Part shown: positions 1-8,630 of the stretch, in pieces
Numbering within the stretch: the first letter of the stretch is position 1
Layout of the letters: every line of letters begins with the position of its first letter
Origin: ENR-C587 sp942493235
Lineage (GTDB): Bacteria > Bacteroidota > Ignavibacteria > Kapaibacteriales > UBA2268
DNA: 64,000 bases
Direction: 5' to 3'
NCBI GenBank assembly: GCA_942493235.1
Contig: OW818676.1
Span: 62,001-126,000 of the forward strand
Translations under genes and position numbers: made by a program
The notes under the pieces: model-generated
Database searches by the model: none
Told to the model about the DNA's origin: nothing
Seen by the model: the letters and a program-made list of their open reading frames with translations, nothing else

Positions 1-32
1 TTGGTGTTTATATAAGTATAATTAGGTAATTT

Positions 33-476
33 ATGAAAAAGATAAATATACTCGGAATATCATGCTTAGTGGCTATTTTAGGGCTATTTAGCTATTCCGT
101 TATTGATGCTTCATCAGGGATTGATACTCAGAAAGCTGACAGTTTATATAAAAAGCATTGCAGCAAATGCCATAGAAATTCCGGTGATGGAATCAAAAAA
201 GTATATCCGCCAATTAAAAATGCCGATTATATAAAAAATTCGAATACCGAAGAATTGCTCCGTGGTATGCTTTTCGGAAGAAGCGGTAAAGTTATCGTCA
301 ACGGTGTTACTTATAACGGGGTGATGACTACCGAAATAAACGGAAGTCTTAATGATGTTGATATTGCCTTGATTTTATCGTACATATATCAAAAGTTTAA
401 TTCAATGGGTAAAACTGTTTCTGCCGATGAAGTAAAAAAAGCCAGAAAAGCCGGTAAATTACCCGTTCATAAGTAA
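33..476 (+). CDS. Secreted/periplasmic c-type cytochrome
   Basis: This is a small monohaem cytochrome c that should act as a soluble electron carrier or an oxidase-linked domain outside the cytoplasmic membrane. The N-terminus is a signal peptide or anchor (MKKI then a hydrophobic run to about residue 25). The single haem motif CSKCH sits at residues 43-47, and the Met in NGVMTT near residue 98 is a plausible axial ligand. At 147 residues it has the size of a one-domain class I cytochrome. The gene stands alone; the next gene starts 430 bp downstream after a structured non-coding stretch. The partner cannot be read from context because the left flank is outside the window. Confidence 0.85.
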   Translation: MKKINILGISCLVAILGLFSYSVIDASSGIDTQKADSLYKKHCSKCHRNSGDGIKKVYPPIKNADYIKNSNTEELLRGMLFGRSGKVIVNGVTYNGVMTTEINGSLNDVDIALILSYIYQKFNSMGKTVSADEVKKARKAGKLPVHK

Positions 477-536
477 ATTTATTCGTTAATTTTTGATGTG
501 CCATAGATATTCGTATAATTGGTTCTTCGCTATTTT

Positions 537-670
537 GTGCAGTAAAGAGGTCTGCTGAAACTGGTGATTTGGAATTAAAATTGGGAATGTATAAATCACG
601 GTACTACACTCTGCACAGTTTGGCTGGGAGGCAGAAAATATTTCAAATCAAACAGGTATCCCTGTTTTTT
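537..670 (+). ncRNA. Candidate structured small RNA ending in an intrinsic terminator
   Basis: The 430-bp gap between the cytochrome and the VanZ-like gene has no ORF but has nested complementarity. TCTGC (551-555) can pair with GCAGA (631-635). AAACTG (558-563) can pair with CAGTTT (616-621), and directly inside it GTGATTT (564-570) can pair with AAATCAC (593-599). This gives a rod-like hairpin with bulges. It is followed by AACAGG-TATC-CCTGTT and a T tract (651-670), a plausible rho-independent terminator on the plus strand. The rod shape and length resemble 6S RNA, but I see no diagnostic 6S sequence. It could also be the long 3' UTR of the cytochrome mRNA. Confidence 0.35.
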
Positions 671-906
671 CAACTTTAATTTTTACACACTTAAAACAAC
701 GATGAACAAATACTTTGGTATTATTTAATTGGCTGTTATCAAAATTAATAATTTAAATTTATATGAAGAATTAAATAATCATATCTAATATTTTGGTTTT
801 TATCGAATTTTAGCTTATATTTATTTTTGCTAACTTTACTACTATAGTACAATTATAGCAAAATATATGAAATAATGTATAATTAATATTCGAATAAATC
901 CTAAAT

Positions 907-2148
907 ATGAGAGAGAACAAACTATTTAATAGGTTATTAACACCAAAAACGAGTGTAGTATTATTTTCAATTTTAGTAGTTGCTACTCCTTTTATTATGC
1001 TTCAAAATTATTTGCAGAAAGCATTAAGAGAATTTAGCAGCCAAACAACAAGTATATTTACTTTAGAATTCCCAACCGTGCTATTGATAGTAATTCCTAT
1101 TGTTTTATTCTTTATCGTCTCTAATATCAAAAAGCTGACAGCTATTCGTTTATATGCTATTGCGTTTATATTTCTTATGCTTGCTTATGGGCAGGCAGTT
1201 TCGGATTATTATTTAAATCATACATTTTATGACTTACAGAATAATTGGCATTATATTGCATACGCTTTCTTTTCAATTATTATGTATAGATATTTAATAC
1301 AAAAGAACATATCTGTACAGAGAATAATGATGCACATTTTTATAAGGGGAATTGCTATATCACTGTTTGACGAGGGCGTTCAAGTATTTATATCTAATCG
1401 TGTATTTGATTTGTCTGATGTAGCCAAAGACAGTTGGGGGCTCTGGTTAGGCATGGTTGCCATATATTTCATATTTGAAAATGGAAAAATACTAAAATCA
1501 GATCAGAAAATATTACATAATACAATCAAAGAATATTTAAAATCACCATTTTCGATATTAGTTTTTCAAGGGATATTCACTTCTATTTATATTTTCGTTA
1601 GTAGTAATCTGTCGCTCTCAAGTAATTGGCTCAGTATGACTTCTATTACACTTGGGCTTAGCATATTTGTTTTCTTTTGCATACATTGCTTCCAATTCAA
1701 AACTCCAAGAAATATAATGATCGGAGTATTTTTATCAGTTGCTATTGCATTATCGATAAGTTATTGGAAAAATTACGATAAAGGGATAATGTCCATTAAC
1801 AACCATTTGACAATATATAATGGAATACCGATTCCTTTTTTTGATGTTTTCATTAAGCCAAACGGCTGGTTTAGATTAGTAGATAAAAAAGACCAAATAT
1901 CCAAAGGCGATATAATAAGAATTTTCGAGTATAAACCTGATATTTTAATTATGGCTGTTACAGAAAATAATTATTCAGGAAATAAATTCATTAGCTTAGA
2001 CCCCATTAATAATACATATTTTGTTTATAATTCCTTGACTAATTCGGGATTACAAATTGTAGTTCTGCCCCATCAAGCTGCTATTGAAAATTATAATAGA
2101 ATGGTTAAAATTGGGAAAAATGTCGCTATTATTATTAATAACGAATAA
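907..2148 (+). CDS. VanZ-like multi-pass membrane protein
   Basis: This is a polytopic membrane protein of 413 residues with about eight hydrophobic segments and a soluble C-terminal part of roughly 100 residues. The stretch around residues 155-182 (DEGVQVFISNR, then DLSDVAKDSWG) matches the conserved DE-Q-R-D-D-N/S-G pattern of the VanZ family, with Ser where Asn is usual. VanZ-like proteins are associated with the cell envelope, but their biochemical role is mostly unknown. The C-terminal region is not one I recognise. The stop TAA is immediately followed by the GTG of the TPR gene, so the two are almost certainly co-transcribed and translationally coupled. Confidence 0.6.
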   Translation: MRENKLFNRLLTPKTSVVLFSILVVATPFIMLQNYLQKALREFSSQTTSIFTLEFPTVLLIVIPIVLFFIVSNIKKLTAIRLYAIAFIFLMLAYGQAVSDYYLNHTFYDLQNNWHYIAYAFFSIIMYRYLIQKNISVQRIMMHIFIRGIAISLFDEGVQVFISNRVFDLSDVAKDSWGLWLGMVAIYFIFENGKILKSDQKILHNTIKEYLKSPFSILVFQGIFTSIYIFVSSNLSLSSNWLSMTSITLGLSIFVFFCIHCFQFKTPRNIMIGVFLSVAIALSISYWKNYDKGIMSINNHLTIYNGIPIPFFDVFIKPNGWFRLVDKKDQISKGDIIRIFEYKPDILIMAVTENNYSGNKFISLDPINNTYFVYNSLTNSGLQIVVLPHQAAIENYNRMVKIGKNVAIIINNE

Positions 2149-3090
2149 GTGAATAAAATGAAAAATAAAATCAATATAAATAGTAATAAAATCAATTCTG
2201 TTTCACCGACAGAGCCTTTTGATAAGTTTGTTGCCGGGCTTTTGATAATTGTATGGATAGTAATATTGACTTTGATAGTAATATACTATTTAAATCCGTA
2301 TTTGTTTTTAGATATCTCCGCTTTAGAAAGAAAGAACTCTTCTCATAGACGAAATGTTCATGCTATATCCATTGCTAATACAGGTGATTTGAACGGAGCT
2401 CTTGATGTATTTAAAGACGCTTTGGAAATATATCCAGATAATCCTGAAACATACCTAAATATGGGAGTAACTTATAAAAAATTCAAACAATATGCTTCAG
2501 CTGTAGAGTGCTTCAATAAAGCAATCGAGTTTAAGACTCTTGATGTTCACAATGCTTATAATAATCTTTATGATATAGCTAACGACCAAAAAGACTCAGT
2601 AAAAGCTCTTGAATATTATCAAAAATCTTTAGAAGCAACAGACCATATAATTGCTAAATACATGCAGAAAGCTACTTTCTATTTTAACAAACAGATTTGG
2701 GACAGTTCTTTAGCTAATTATATGCAGGCATATCACAATAGGCTTCAAATAAAGACTCAATACTACGATATGCTTATTACTTCTAAGGGTAACTATGACC
2801 ATAGACCCGAAGTAGTTTCAAATATTGATAGTATTATAAAAGCAGGATTTGCAAAGACTAACTTTACAAAATATGATACAATTTCATTGCGTGATGGTTT
2901 GTATTCTGATAAGAGGCTTGCTCTTAATTTAAACAGAATAGGGTACTGCCTGGCAAAAATAGAAAATTTCGAATCTGCTTTAACTTACTTCAAAGAAGCT
3001 TTAAAAATTGACCCGAATTATTCCGATGCTTTAGCCAATGTCAAAACTATTGAAAGTATTCTTAAAAAGAGTGTAGTAATTAAAAATTGA
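2149..3090 (+). CDS. Membrane-anchored TPR protein
   Basis: This 313-residue protein has an N-terminal transmembrane segment at about residues 28-48 and then tetratricopeptide repeats. Clear units lie near residues 75-135 (ending in NMGVTYKKFKQYASAVECF), with another at the C-terminus (ESALTYFKEALKIDPN). TPR arrays bind proteins, so this is probably a scaffold facing the periplasm or cytoplasm. It starts with GTG at 2149 directly after the stop of the VanZ-like gene; an in-frame ATG at 2158 is the alternative. The junction implies one transcriptional unit and a shared, unidentified envelope role. The opposite-strand dnaG ends about 30 bp downstream. Confidence 0.75.
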   Translation: MNKMKNKININSNKINSVSPTEPFDKFVAGLLIIVWIVILTLIVIYYLNPYLFLDISALERKNSSHRRNVHAISIANTGDLNGALDVFKDALEIYPDNPETYLNMGVTYKKFKQYASAVECFNKAIEFKTLDVHNAYNNLYDIANDQKDSVKALEYYQKSLEATDHIIAKYMQKATFYFNKQIWDSSLANYMQAYHNRLQIKTQYYDMLITSKGNYDHRPEVVSNIDSIIKAGFAKTNFTKYDTISLRDGLYSDKRLALNLNRIGYCLAKIENFESALTYFKEALKIDPNYSDALANVKTIESILKKSVVIKN

Positions 3091-3121
3091 TAGCTAACTC
3101 CATATTTTAGAGCCACTACAC

Positions 3122-5002
3122 TTATACATTTACAAAATTTAAAGTTTCCATCAATTGGATTCGCCTTTGGTTAAGCTCGGTCAAACGCATCAAATATTCT
3201 ACTTGAATGCCGGGCTCTTCTTTTTGTATAATTTTAATATCATTGACTTCGATTTCGATTTTTTTAAGTTCGATTTTTATCATTGAGTCGCTGATAATTC
3301 TTTTAATGTCAGGTCCCTTTTCATCAGCTCCGAATCTTGGCCAGTTTTCGCTTAAAGAATCTTTCTCGAAATTCAACCCAACTAAATACTCGGTTAATCT
3401 TTTAGATAATTCGTTGCTTTCGGAGTTAATTGCATTAGTAATATTTTTATCAATTTCGCTCAATTTCTCTACTGCTGAAAATAATTCTCTTGCCGATTCT
3501 GACGGGAAATAGTCCGCATTTAGTTTCAACTTCTTAACGCAGTAATTCAATACTCTTTCGTCTTTGACTATCATAGTGAAAAGCATTTTCTCTTCAGCGG
3601 TCAGCTCAATAGGCTTTTCTTCTTCGGCAGCTTGCTCTATACTTTCATAATCGGGCAGATAATCTTCGACCACCGGAACTAAATATTCATGCTTGGGTTC
3701 TTCTCGCTCCGAAATATTTTTCTGACTATAAATATCACGTAATTGAGATTCGCTAAGGCTCATTCGGTCGGCTAATTTAGCAATATGGAAATCATGCTCA
3801 AGCCTGTCCGGAATCCGAGATATTAGTTTAACTAAAGCTCTGATAAAGTCCGATTTATCTTTTGGCGAATCAAGTAAATTCTGAGTTTTGTAATATTCAA
3901 TTTTAAAATCAATAAATGAAATAGCATCGCCGAGATAAGCTTTATATAAATCAGCTCCATGCTCACGGATTATACTATCGGGGTCGTCCCCCTTGGGTAG
4001 CATAACTACATTCACTTCAAAGCCTCGCGGAATAGCAAGGTCTATGGCTCTGTCTGTTGCTTTCTGTCCGGCATTATCAGAATCATAAGAAATATAAAGT
4101 TTAGAAGCATATTTGGATAATATTTGCAATTGCTTTTCGGTTAACGAAGTACCGGACGAAGCAATAGCCGTCTTAAATCCTCCCTGATGTAAGCTAATTA
4201 CATCGGCATACCCTTCAGCCAAAATTATATGTTTTTTATTTCTTATTTCCGATTTTGCTTGATATATACCATATAATGAACTACTTTTATCATAGACAGG
4301 GGTTTGAGGTGAATTAATATATTTAGGTACATTATCTGCTCCGCTCATATCACGAGCTCCGAAACCGATTATCTTGCCACTTGGATTGTGAATCGGGAAA
4401 ATTGCTCTACCTCTGAAGCGGTCATAATATGAATTTCTATCTTCATTATGAATGATTAGCCCCGCATTGAGCAAAACTTCTTCAGTGAAATTCAATGATT
4501 TGAGCTTGTTTAAAAGTGAATCCCATTCATCGGGAGAATATCCCAGAGCAAAATTCTTAATTATCTCCGGCGAGAAATTACGCTTATGGTAATATGCTTG
4601 AGCCGGTTTACCAATTTCGGATTCTAATATTTTACTATAAAATTCGCCTGCATATTCCAGAGCCTTATAAATTAATTCCTGTTTGCTTAATTCCTTTTTC
4701 TTTTTAGGAGTAAGCTCTTCAATTGCGATGCCGTACCTGTCGGCAAGCATTTTAACTGATTCGGTAAAAGAAAGCGAATGATAATCCCTTAAAAATGAAA
4801 ACGCATTACCGCTCTTGCCGCATCCAAAGCATTTATAAATTCCTTTATCAGGAGAAACCGTAAACGACGGCGTTTTCTCGTTATGGAATGGGCATAAGCC
4901 TATATAATTTGCTCCTCGCCGCTTTAAATCAACTACTTCTCCGACTATATCTATTATATCGGCACGGCTTAATATCTCATCAGTAATACTTTTATCTATC
5001 AT
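3122..5002 (-). CDS. dnaG: DNA primase DnaG
   Basis: The replicative primase makes RNA primers at the fork with the DnaB helicase. The N-terminal CHC2 zinc-binding domain is complete (C37, H40, C58, C61, in CPFH and CFGCGKSG). The catalytic core follows, with TOPRIM motifs AEGYADVISLHQGG near residue 260 and YDSDNAGQKA near residue 305 giving the metal-binding acidic residues. The C-terminal part from about 460 is the helicase-interacting region and is weakly conserved. At 626 residues it has the usual length. It is transcribed away from the right flank together with ligA, 156 bp upstream, although no clear operon signal links them. Confidence 0.97.
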   Translation of the reverse strand: MIDKSITDEILSRADIIDIVGEVVDLKRRGANYIGLCPFHNEKTPSFTVSPDKGIYKCFGCGKSGNAFSFLRDYHSLSFTESVKMLADRYGIAIEELTPKKKKELSKQELIYKALEYAGEFYSKILESEIGKPAQAYYHKRNFSPEIIKNFALGYSPDEWDSLLNKLKSLNFTEEVLLNAGLIIHNEDRNSYYDRFRGRAIFPIHNPSGKIIGFGARDMSGADNVPKYINSPQTPVYDKSSSLYGIYQAKSEIRNKKHIILAEGYADVISLHQGGFKTAIASSGTSLTEKQLQILSKYASKLYISYDSDNAGQKATDRAIDLAIPRGFEVNVVMLPKGDDPDSIIREHGADLYKAYLGDAISFIDFKIEYYKTQNLLDSPKDKSDFIRALVKLISRIPDRLEHDFHIAKLADRMSLSESQLRDIYSQKNISEREEPKHEYLVPVVEDYLPDYESIEQAAEEEKPIELTAEEKMLFTMIVKDERVLNYCVKKLKLNADYFPSESARELFSAVEKLSEIDKNITNAINSESNELSKRLTEYLVGLNFEKDSLSENWPRFGADEKGPDIKRIISDSMIKIELKKIEIEVNDIKIIQKEEPGIQVEYLMRLTELNQRRIQLMETLNFVNV

Positions 5003-5158
5003 TATTTTCTTTCTTTTCCTTAATAAACATTTCTAATCTTGATGCTCCGCATCAAAATATTGAGGAGACAAAGTGATTTCTCTTACTAAGTAAACACACA
5101 ACTTTGTATTGACGAATTCTTATGTAATCTATTAATAAGTTCAAATATTTACAGACAG

Positions 5159-7210
5159 CTATTCTAACATCTTTAAAAATTCTGCTTCATCAATAATTTT
5201 TATATTCAATTCTTGAGCTTTGGTTAATTTGGAGCCTGCATTCTCTCCGGCAATAACCAAATCTGTTTTTTTACTAACGGAATTAGTAACCTTTGCCCCT
5301 AATTTCTCCAATTTATCCTTTGCTTCGTTTCTGTTTATAGAGTTTAGCTCGCCGGTCAATACTACAGTTTTATTCAGAAACGGGCTATCCTCCGGTATTT
5401 CGTAAAATGAATGGCTGATTATATTACAGCCGGCAGTTTTCAATCTATTAATTATTTTCGTTTCTATGGGATTAGAGAAAAATTCTATAATTGAATCTGC
5501 CATCTTTTCGCCAATTTCATTAATAGTCAGCAAAGTATCTTTATCAGCTTCTGCTAACTCATCAAGATTATTAAATTTACTTGCTAATATTTTAGCAGCT
5601 CCCTCTCCTATAAATCTAATTCCCAGAGCAAAGATAAATCGGTTAAGCCCTAATTTCTTACTTTCTTCAATGGCACTAATTAGATTATCGGTGCTTTTAC
5701 CGCCCCAGCGTTCTAATTCGGTTATTTCATTACGTTTTGTATGTAGTTCGTATATATCACTTATATCTTTGAGCCAGCCCATAGCAACAAACTGCTCGAC
5801 AACTTTCTCGCCAAGCCCTTCGATATTCATAGCATTACGGCTTGCAAAATGTTCGATTCTGCGTCTTAACTGCCAACTGCAAACCGGATTATTGCAATAA
5901 TAATTGGCTTCTCCTTCCGGACGAATTAACGGATATTTATGCTCACAAGGGCAGACTGAAGGAAATACATAAGGCTCAATTCCGGCTTCTCTTTTTTCTA
6001 GTACTACCGAGCTTACTTTAGGAATTACCTCTCCCCCTTTTTCAATTACTACATAGTCGCCGACGCGTATATCCCTCTCTAATATATAATCATAATTATG
6101 CAGAGTTGCCCGGCTGATAGTCGAGCCGGATAGAAACACGGGTTCTAATTCTGCAACCGGAGTTACAGCTCCCGTCCTACCCACCTGCAGAGTGATGGCT
6201 TTCAATTTGGTAACGGCTGTTTCGGCTGAATATTTATAGGCAATTGACCAACGCGGAGAGCGGGCAACCGTACCGAGCATATTTCTCTGCCTAAGCGAAT
6301 CAACCTTGATAACAATTCCGTCTATATTAAAAGCTAATTCCGAACGGCGATTCTCCCAAGAGTCAATAAATACTTTAACTTGGGCAATATTTTCACACTG
6401 CTTAAAATCGAAGCCGACGGGAAAACCAAGCTTTTTCAATAATTGAGTCGCTTCGTAATGCGATTCAATCTGCACATCATCGCAATCAAAGTAATAGACT
6501 ACTATTTTCAATGGACGAGTAGCTACATTTTTAGAATCAAGCGATTTCAAAGTTCCGGCAGTTAAATTTCGCGGATTAGCATATAATTTCTCACCAGCCA
6601 GAGAACGTTTTTCATTTATTTGCAGGAAGTCTTCATTCTCTAAATATATCTCACCACGAACTTCAAAATTTTGAATTTTAACATCTTTATAAATTACTTC
6701 ATTTACTTTAAGCGGAAGTGCTTTTATGGTTTTTATATTTTGTGTTACTTCGTCGCCGGCGAATCCGTCTCCTCTGGTTATGCCACTGACCAATATACCA
6801 TTTTCATAATGAAGACTGATTGCTACGCCGTCATACTTTAATTCACAGGTATAGGAGTAAGTCTGCTCCTCTAATAGCTCCTTCACTTTACGGTCAAAAT
6901 CAATTATTTCTTCCTCTGAGTAAGTATTAGCCAGCGAGAGCATTTGTTTTTTGTGCCGGACTTGATTAAATTCTTTCAGTGTTCCGCCACCGACTTTCTG
7001 TGTAGGCGAATCCGATTTTCTAAGTTCAGGATGCTTAGCCTCTAAGTCCTGCAATTCTCTGAATAGCATGTCGTACTCTTTATCGTCTGCTGACGGTTCA
7101 GCCAGTATATAATATTCATAATCAAATCTATTTATAAGCTCAATTAATTCGTTAATTCTATTATTTCTCTCGTCTTTTTCGTCGCCGAATAAAGAAATTG
7201 TCTTTTCCAT
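5159..7210 (-). CDS. ligA: NAD+-dependent DNA ligase LigA
   Basis: This enzyme seals nicks in DNA using NAD+ during replication and repair. The adenylation motif CELKYDGVA puts the nucleophilic lysine at about residue 125. The N-terminal Ia domain carries the YYILAEPSADDKEYD signature of NMN binding. Next come the OB fold, a four-Cys zinc finger (CPCEH, then YYCNNPVC), the helix-hairpin-helix region (ALGIRFIGEGAA) and a C-terminal BRCT domain (about 605-683). At 683 residues it is full length and shows no missing catalytic residue. It lies in the same direction as dnaG, so both replication genes are grouped. Confidence 0.97.
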   Translation of the reverse strand: MEKTISLFGDEKDERNNRINELIELINRFDYEYYILAEPSADDKEYDMLFRELQDLEAKHPELRKSDSPTQKVGGGTLKEFNQVRHKKQMLSLANTYSEEEIIDFDRKVKELLEEQTYSYTCELKYDGVAISLHYENGILVSGITRGDGFAGDEVTQNIKTIKALPLKVNEVIYKDVKIQNFEVRGEIYLENEDFLQINEKRSLAGEKLYANPRNLTAGTLKSLDSKNVATRPLKIVVYYFDCDDVQIESHYEATQLLKKLGFPVGFDFKQCENIAQVKVFIDSWENRRSELAFNIDGIVIKVDSLRQRNMLGTVARSPRWSIAYKYSAETAVTKLKAITLQVGRTGAVTPVAELEPVFLSGSTISRATLHNYDYILERDIRVGDYVVIEKGGEVIPKVSSVVLEKREAGIEPYVFPSVCPCEHKYPLIRPEGEANYYCNNPVCSWQLRRRIEHFASRNAMNIEGLGEKVVEQFVAMGWLKDISDIYELHTKRNEITELERWGGKSTDNLISAIEESKKLGLNRFIFALGIRFIGEGAAKILASKFNNLDELAEADKDTLLTINEIGEKMADSIIEFFSNPIETKIINRLKTAGCNIISHSFYEIPEDSPFLNKTVVLTGELNSINRNEAKDKLEKLGAKVTNSVSKKTDLVIAGENAGSKLTKAQELNIKIIDEAEFLKMLE

Positions 7211-7421
7211 ATTTTTTTCCTAAGAAATTTTCAACAAACAAGTTTACTAAATAAATCTTATTCAAATTTGAATTAGCAAAAATAAGATTAATTTTGCGAA
7301 AATAATACAAAAATATAATTGCCCCTTCTCTAAATCACGTTGAGAATTCATATATAGTTATTTCTATAACAGAGTGTGCAGTCTATTGAATAGTATAATA
7401 TGAAATAATCTCGCCGTCCTT

Positions 7422-7457
7422 GGCTCTAAAGCTACAGTTTGATTCAAATCGGTTCAT
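7422..7457 (+). repeat. 36-bp dispersed repeat, copy 1
   Basis: The sequence beginning GGCTCTAAAGCTACAGTTTG is found again at 11510-11545 with a single difference that I can see. At the second site it overlaps the right terminus of a MITE-like element (TTTACACAGGCTCT). This copy is probably the leftover end of a similar element, or a shared flanking repeat. Confidence 0.6.
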
Positions 7458-7509
7458 TACAAGTAGAAGTAATATGATTCAAGTATTTCTTCTTTGAGGT
7501 GTATTACAG

Positions 7510-7555
7510 AAAATCCTTTGAATAATCAACTAATTGATATACAAAGGATTTTTTA
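7510..7555 (-). terminator. Terminator hairpin downstream of the PRC-barrel gene
   Basis: AAAATCCTTTG (about 7510-7520) and CAAAGGATTTTTT (about 7542-7554) form a stem with T-rich flanks on either strand. It lies about 50 bp past the stop of the minus-strand PRC-barrel gene and would terminate it. Confidence 0.6.
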
Positions 7556-7604
7556 CTTTGTTTTGAATTTCAGAAATTTACAAGTTCAGCTAATCTTTCG
7601 GTTA

Positions 7605-8135
7605 CTAAACCCCGTATTTATTTTTATTTAGCCAATAATTTTCAAATTCTTTACGATTATAGAACATATCGTCAATGATTGTATAATCCATTGTGTTATT
7701 ACCCAAATAGTGACGATATATATTTAATTGGTAATCATGACCGATTACAGTACCCTTTGCAAAGCGGTTTGCTCTTGTAAATGTATTATAATCTATTTGT
7801 GTAGAAATTACTTTTTTATTTTTTTCATCTAAATTTGCCATACCTATAGGGATAATTAGGTGATTATCTCCATCTTTATTTAAAAATTCATGGACTCCTT
7901 TACTATCAGGAACTTGATATGTTTGATGGCCTGTTTCAATTAAATTTTCATCTACTTCTACATCTAAGTAAACCACACGTTCGGTTGATTTATTTACTAA
8001 TAGCCTATCGACCTTGCCAATTGTCCGATTATCAGCATCTAAAACATCCCAACCTCTTACATCACAATACTCTGAGGCAACCTTATAATCGGATAATTCA
8101 TCTAAATAATATAGATTTTTTTTATTCTCTGGCAT
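7605..8135 (-). CDS. PRC-barrel domain protein
   Basis: This 176-residue protein carries a PRC-barrel near residues 20-70: VRGWDVLDADNRTIGKVDRL followed by a short basic turn and VVYLDVEVDE. PRC-barrels are small beta-barrels found in photosynthetic reaction-centre subunit H and RimM, and in many soluble stress-related proteins. A second, similar half appears around residues 85-115 (HLIIPIGMANLDEKNKKVI), so the protein may be a tandem barrel as in the photosynthetic-reaction-centre-like family. No signal peptide or TM segment is seen. It sits in a minus-strand group with a tiny membrane peptide and an eRF1-like protein, an association that suggests a general stress role. The biochemical function is unknown. 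Confidence 0.75.
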   Translation of the reverse strand: MPENKKNLYYLDELSDYKVASEYCDVRGWDVLDADNRTIGKVDRLLVNKSTERVVYLDVEVDENLIETGHQTYQVPDSKGVHEFLNKDGDNHLIIPIGMANLDEKNKKVISTQIDYNTFTRANRFAKGTVIGHDYQLNIYRHYLGNNTMDYTIIDDMFYNRKEFENYWLNKNKYGV

Positions 8136-8438
8136 GATATTTAGTCCTTTACAGATTAATTTATTAATACGTTTTTTGAAGTAAGCCGGCTACTTTTCTA
8201 AAGTAATTATTGACAGCAACTTTCTGCTCCAATATAAATACTTTCTTGTTAAATTTAATAAGATGAAAGCGGTTAATGAATAATCAATTCTCATCTTAGG
8301 TTTTTCATTTTCAACAAAACTTACATAAGCATTAGCTGTTGATTTATTTACTTTTCCCTTGATGAGAGAGATACACATTTAATTAATAACTTAGTAGTTT
8401 GCTCTAAATCTGTTACATTACCTTTTGTTATTTATTTA

Positions 8439-8531
8439 CTAAAAAAGATAAATGAGCAAACCCACTATTATAAGCCCTAAAATTACCCAAGTAATAAAAG
8501 GCTTTTTCTTTTCGATTTTTATTTCAGTCAT
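8439..8531 (-). CDS. 30-residue single-pass membrane peptide
   Basis: On the minus strand an ATG at 8531 opens a 30-codon frame ending in TAG at 8439. It reads MTEIKIEKKK, then PFITWVILGLIIVGLLIYLF. The layout is that of a small membrane protein: a charged cytoplasmic head of ten residues followed by one uninterrupted hydrophobic helix of about twenty. Nothing else of note is in the 250-bp gap between the PRC-barrel and BaeRF genes. Short peptides of this form are common in stress-response gene groups. Function is not recognised. The composition makes chance unlikely, but a frame this short could still be spurious. Confidence 0.5.
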   Translation of the reverse strand: MTEIKIEKKKPFITWVILGLIIVGLLIYLF

Positions 8532-8630
8532 GATATCTTCTTACAATTAGTTAGTAAAGTTATGAATTTGTAAATTTTTTGTAAATAAAAGCATATTTTA
8601 TTAATGACAAAATCTATAAACTATCTATAA

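Larger units (their letters stand above)
7211..7604. other. Intergenic stretch upstream of ligA with repeat remnant and terminator
   Basis: No gene of credible length is seen here. The stretch holds a 36-bp sequence shared with 11510-11545 (annotated separately) and a terminator hairpin near 7510. The part next to ligA is very AT-rich and contains two CAAAnnTA octamers (7277 and 7308), which could be minus-strand -7 boxes for ligA, but no well-spaced TTG accompanies them. Confidence 0.5.

Noticed and set aside
8190..8378. 62-residue minus-strand ORF between the PRC-barrel and membrane-peptide genes
   Set aside because: No ribosome binding site precedes it, the composition is not convincing and no domain or signal is recognised. 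It may be chance in AT-rich sequence.
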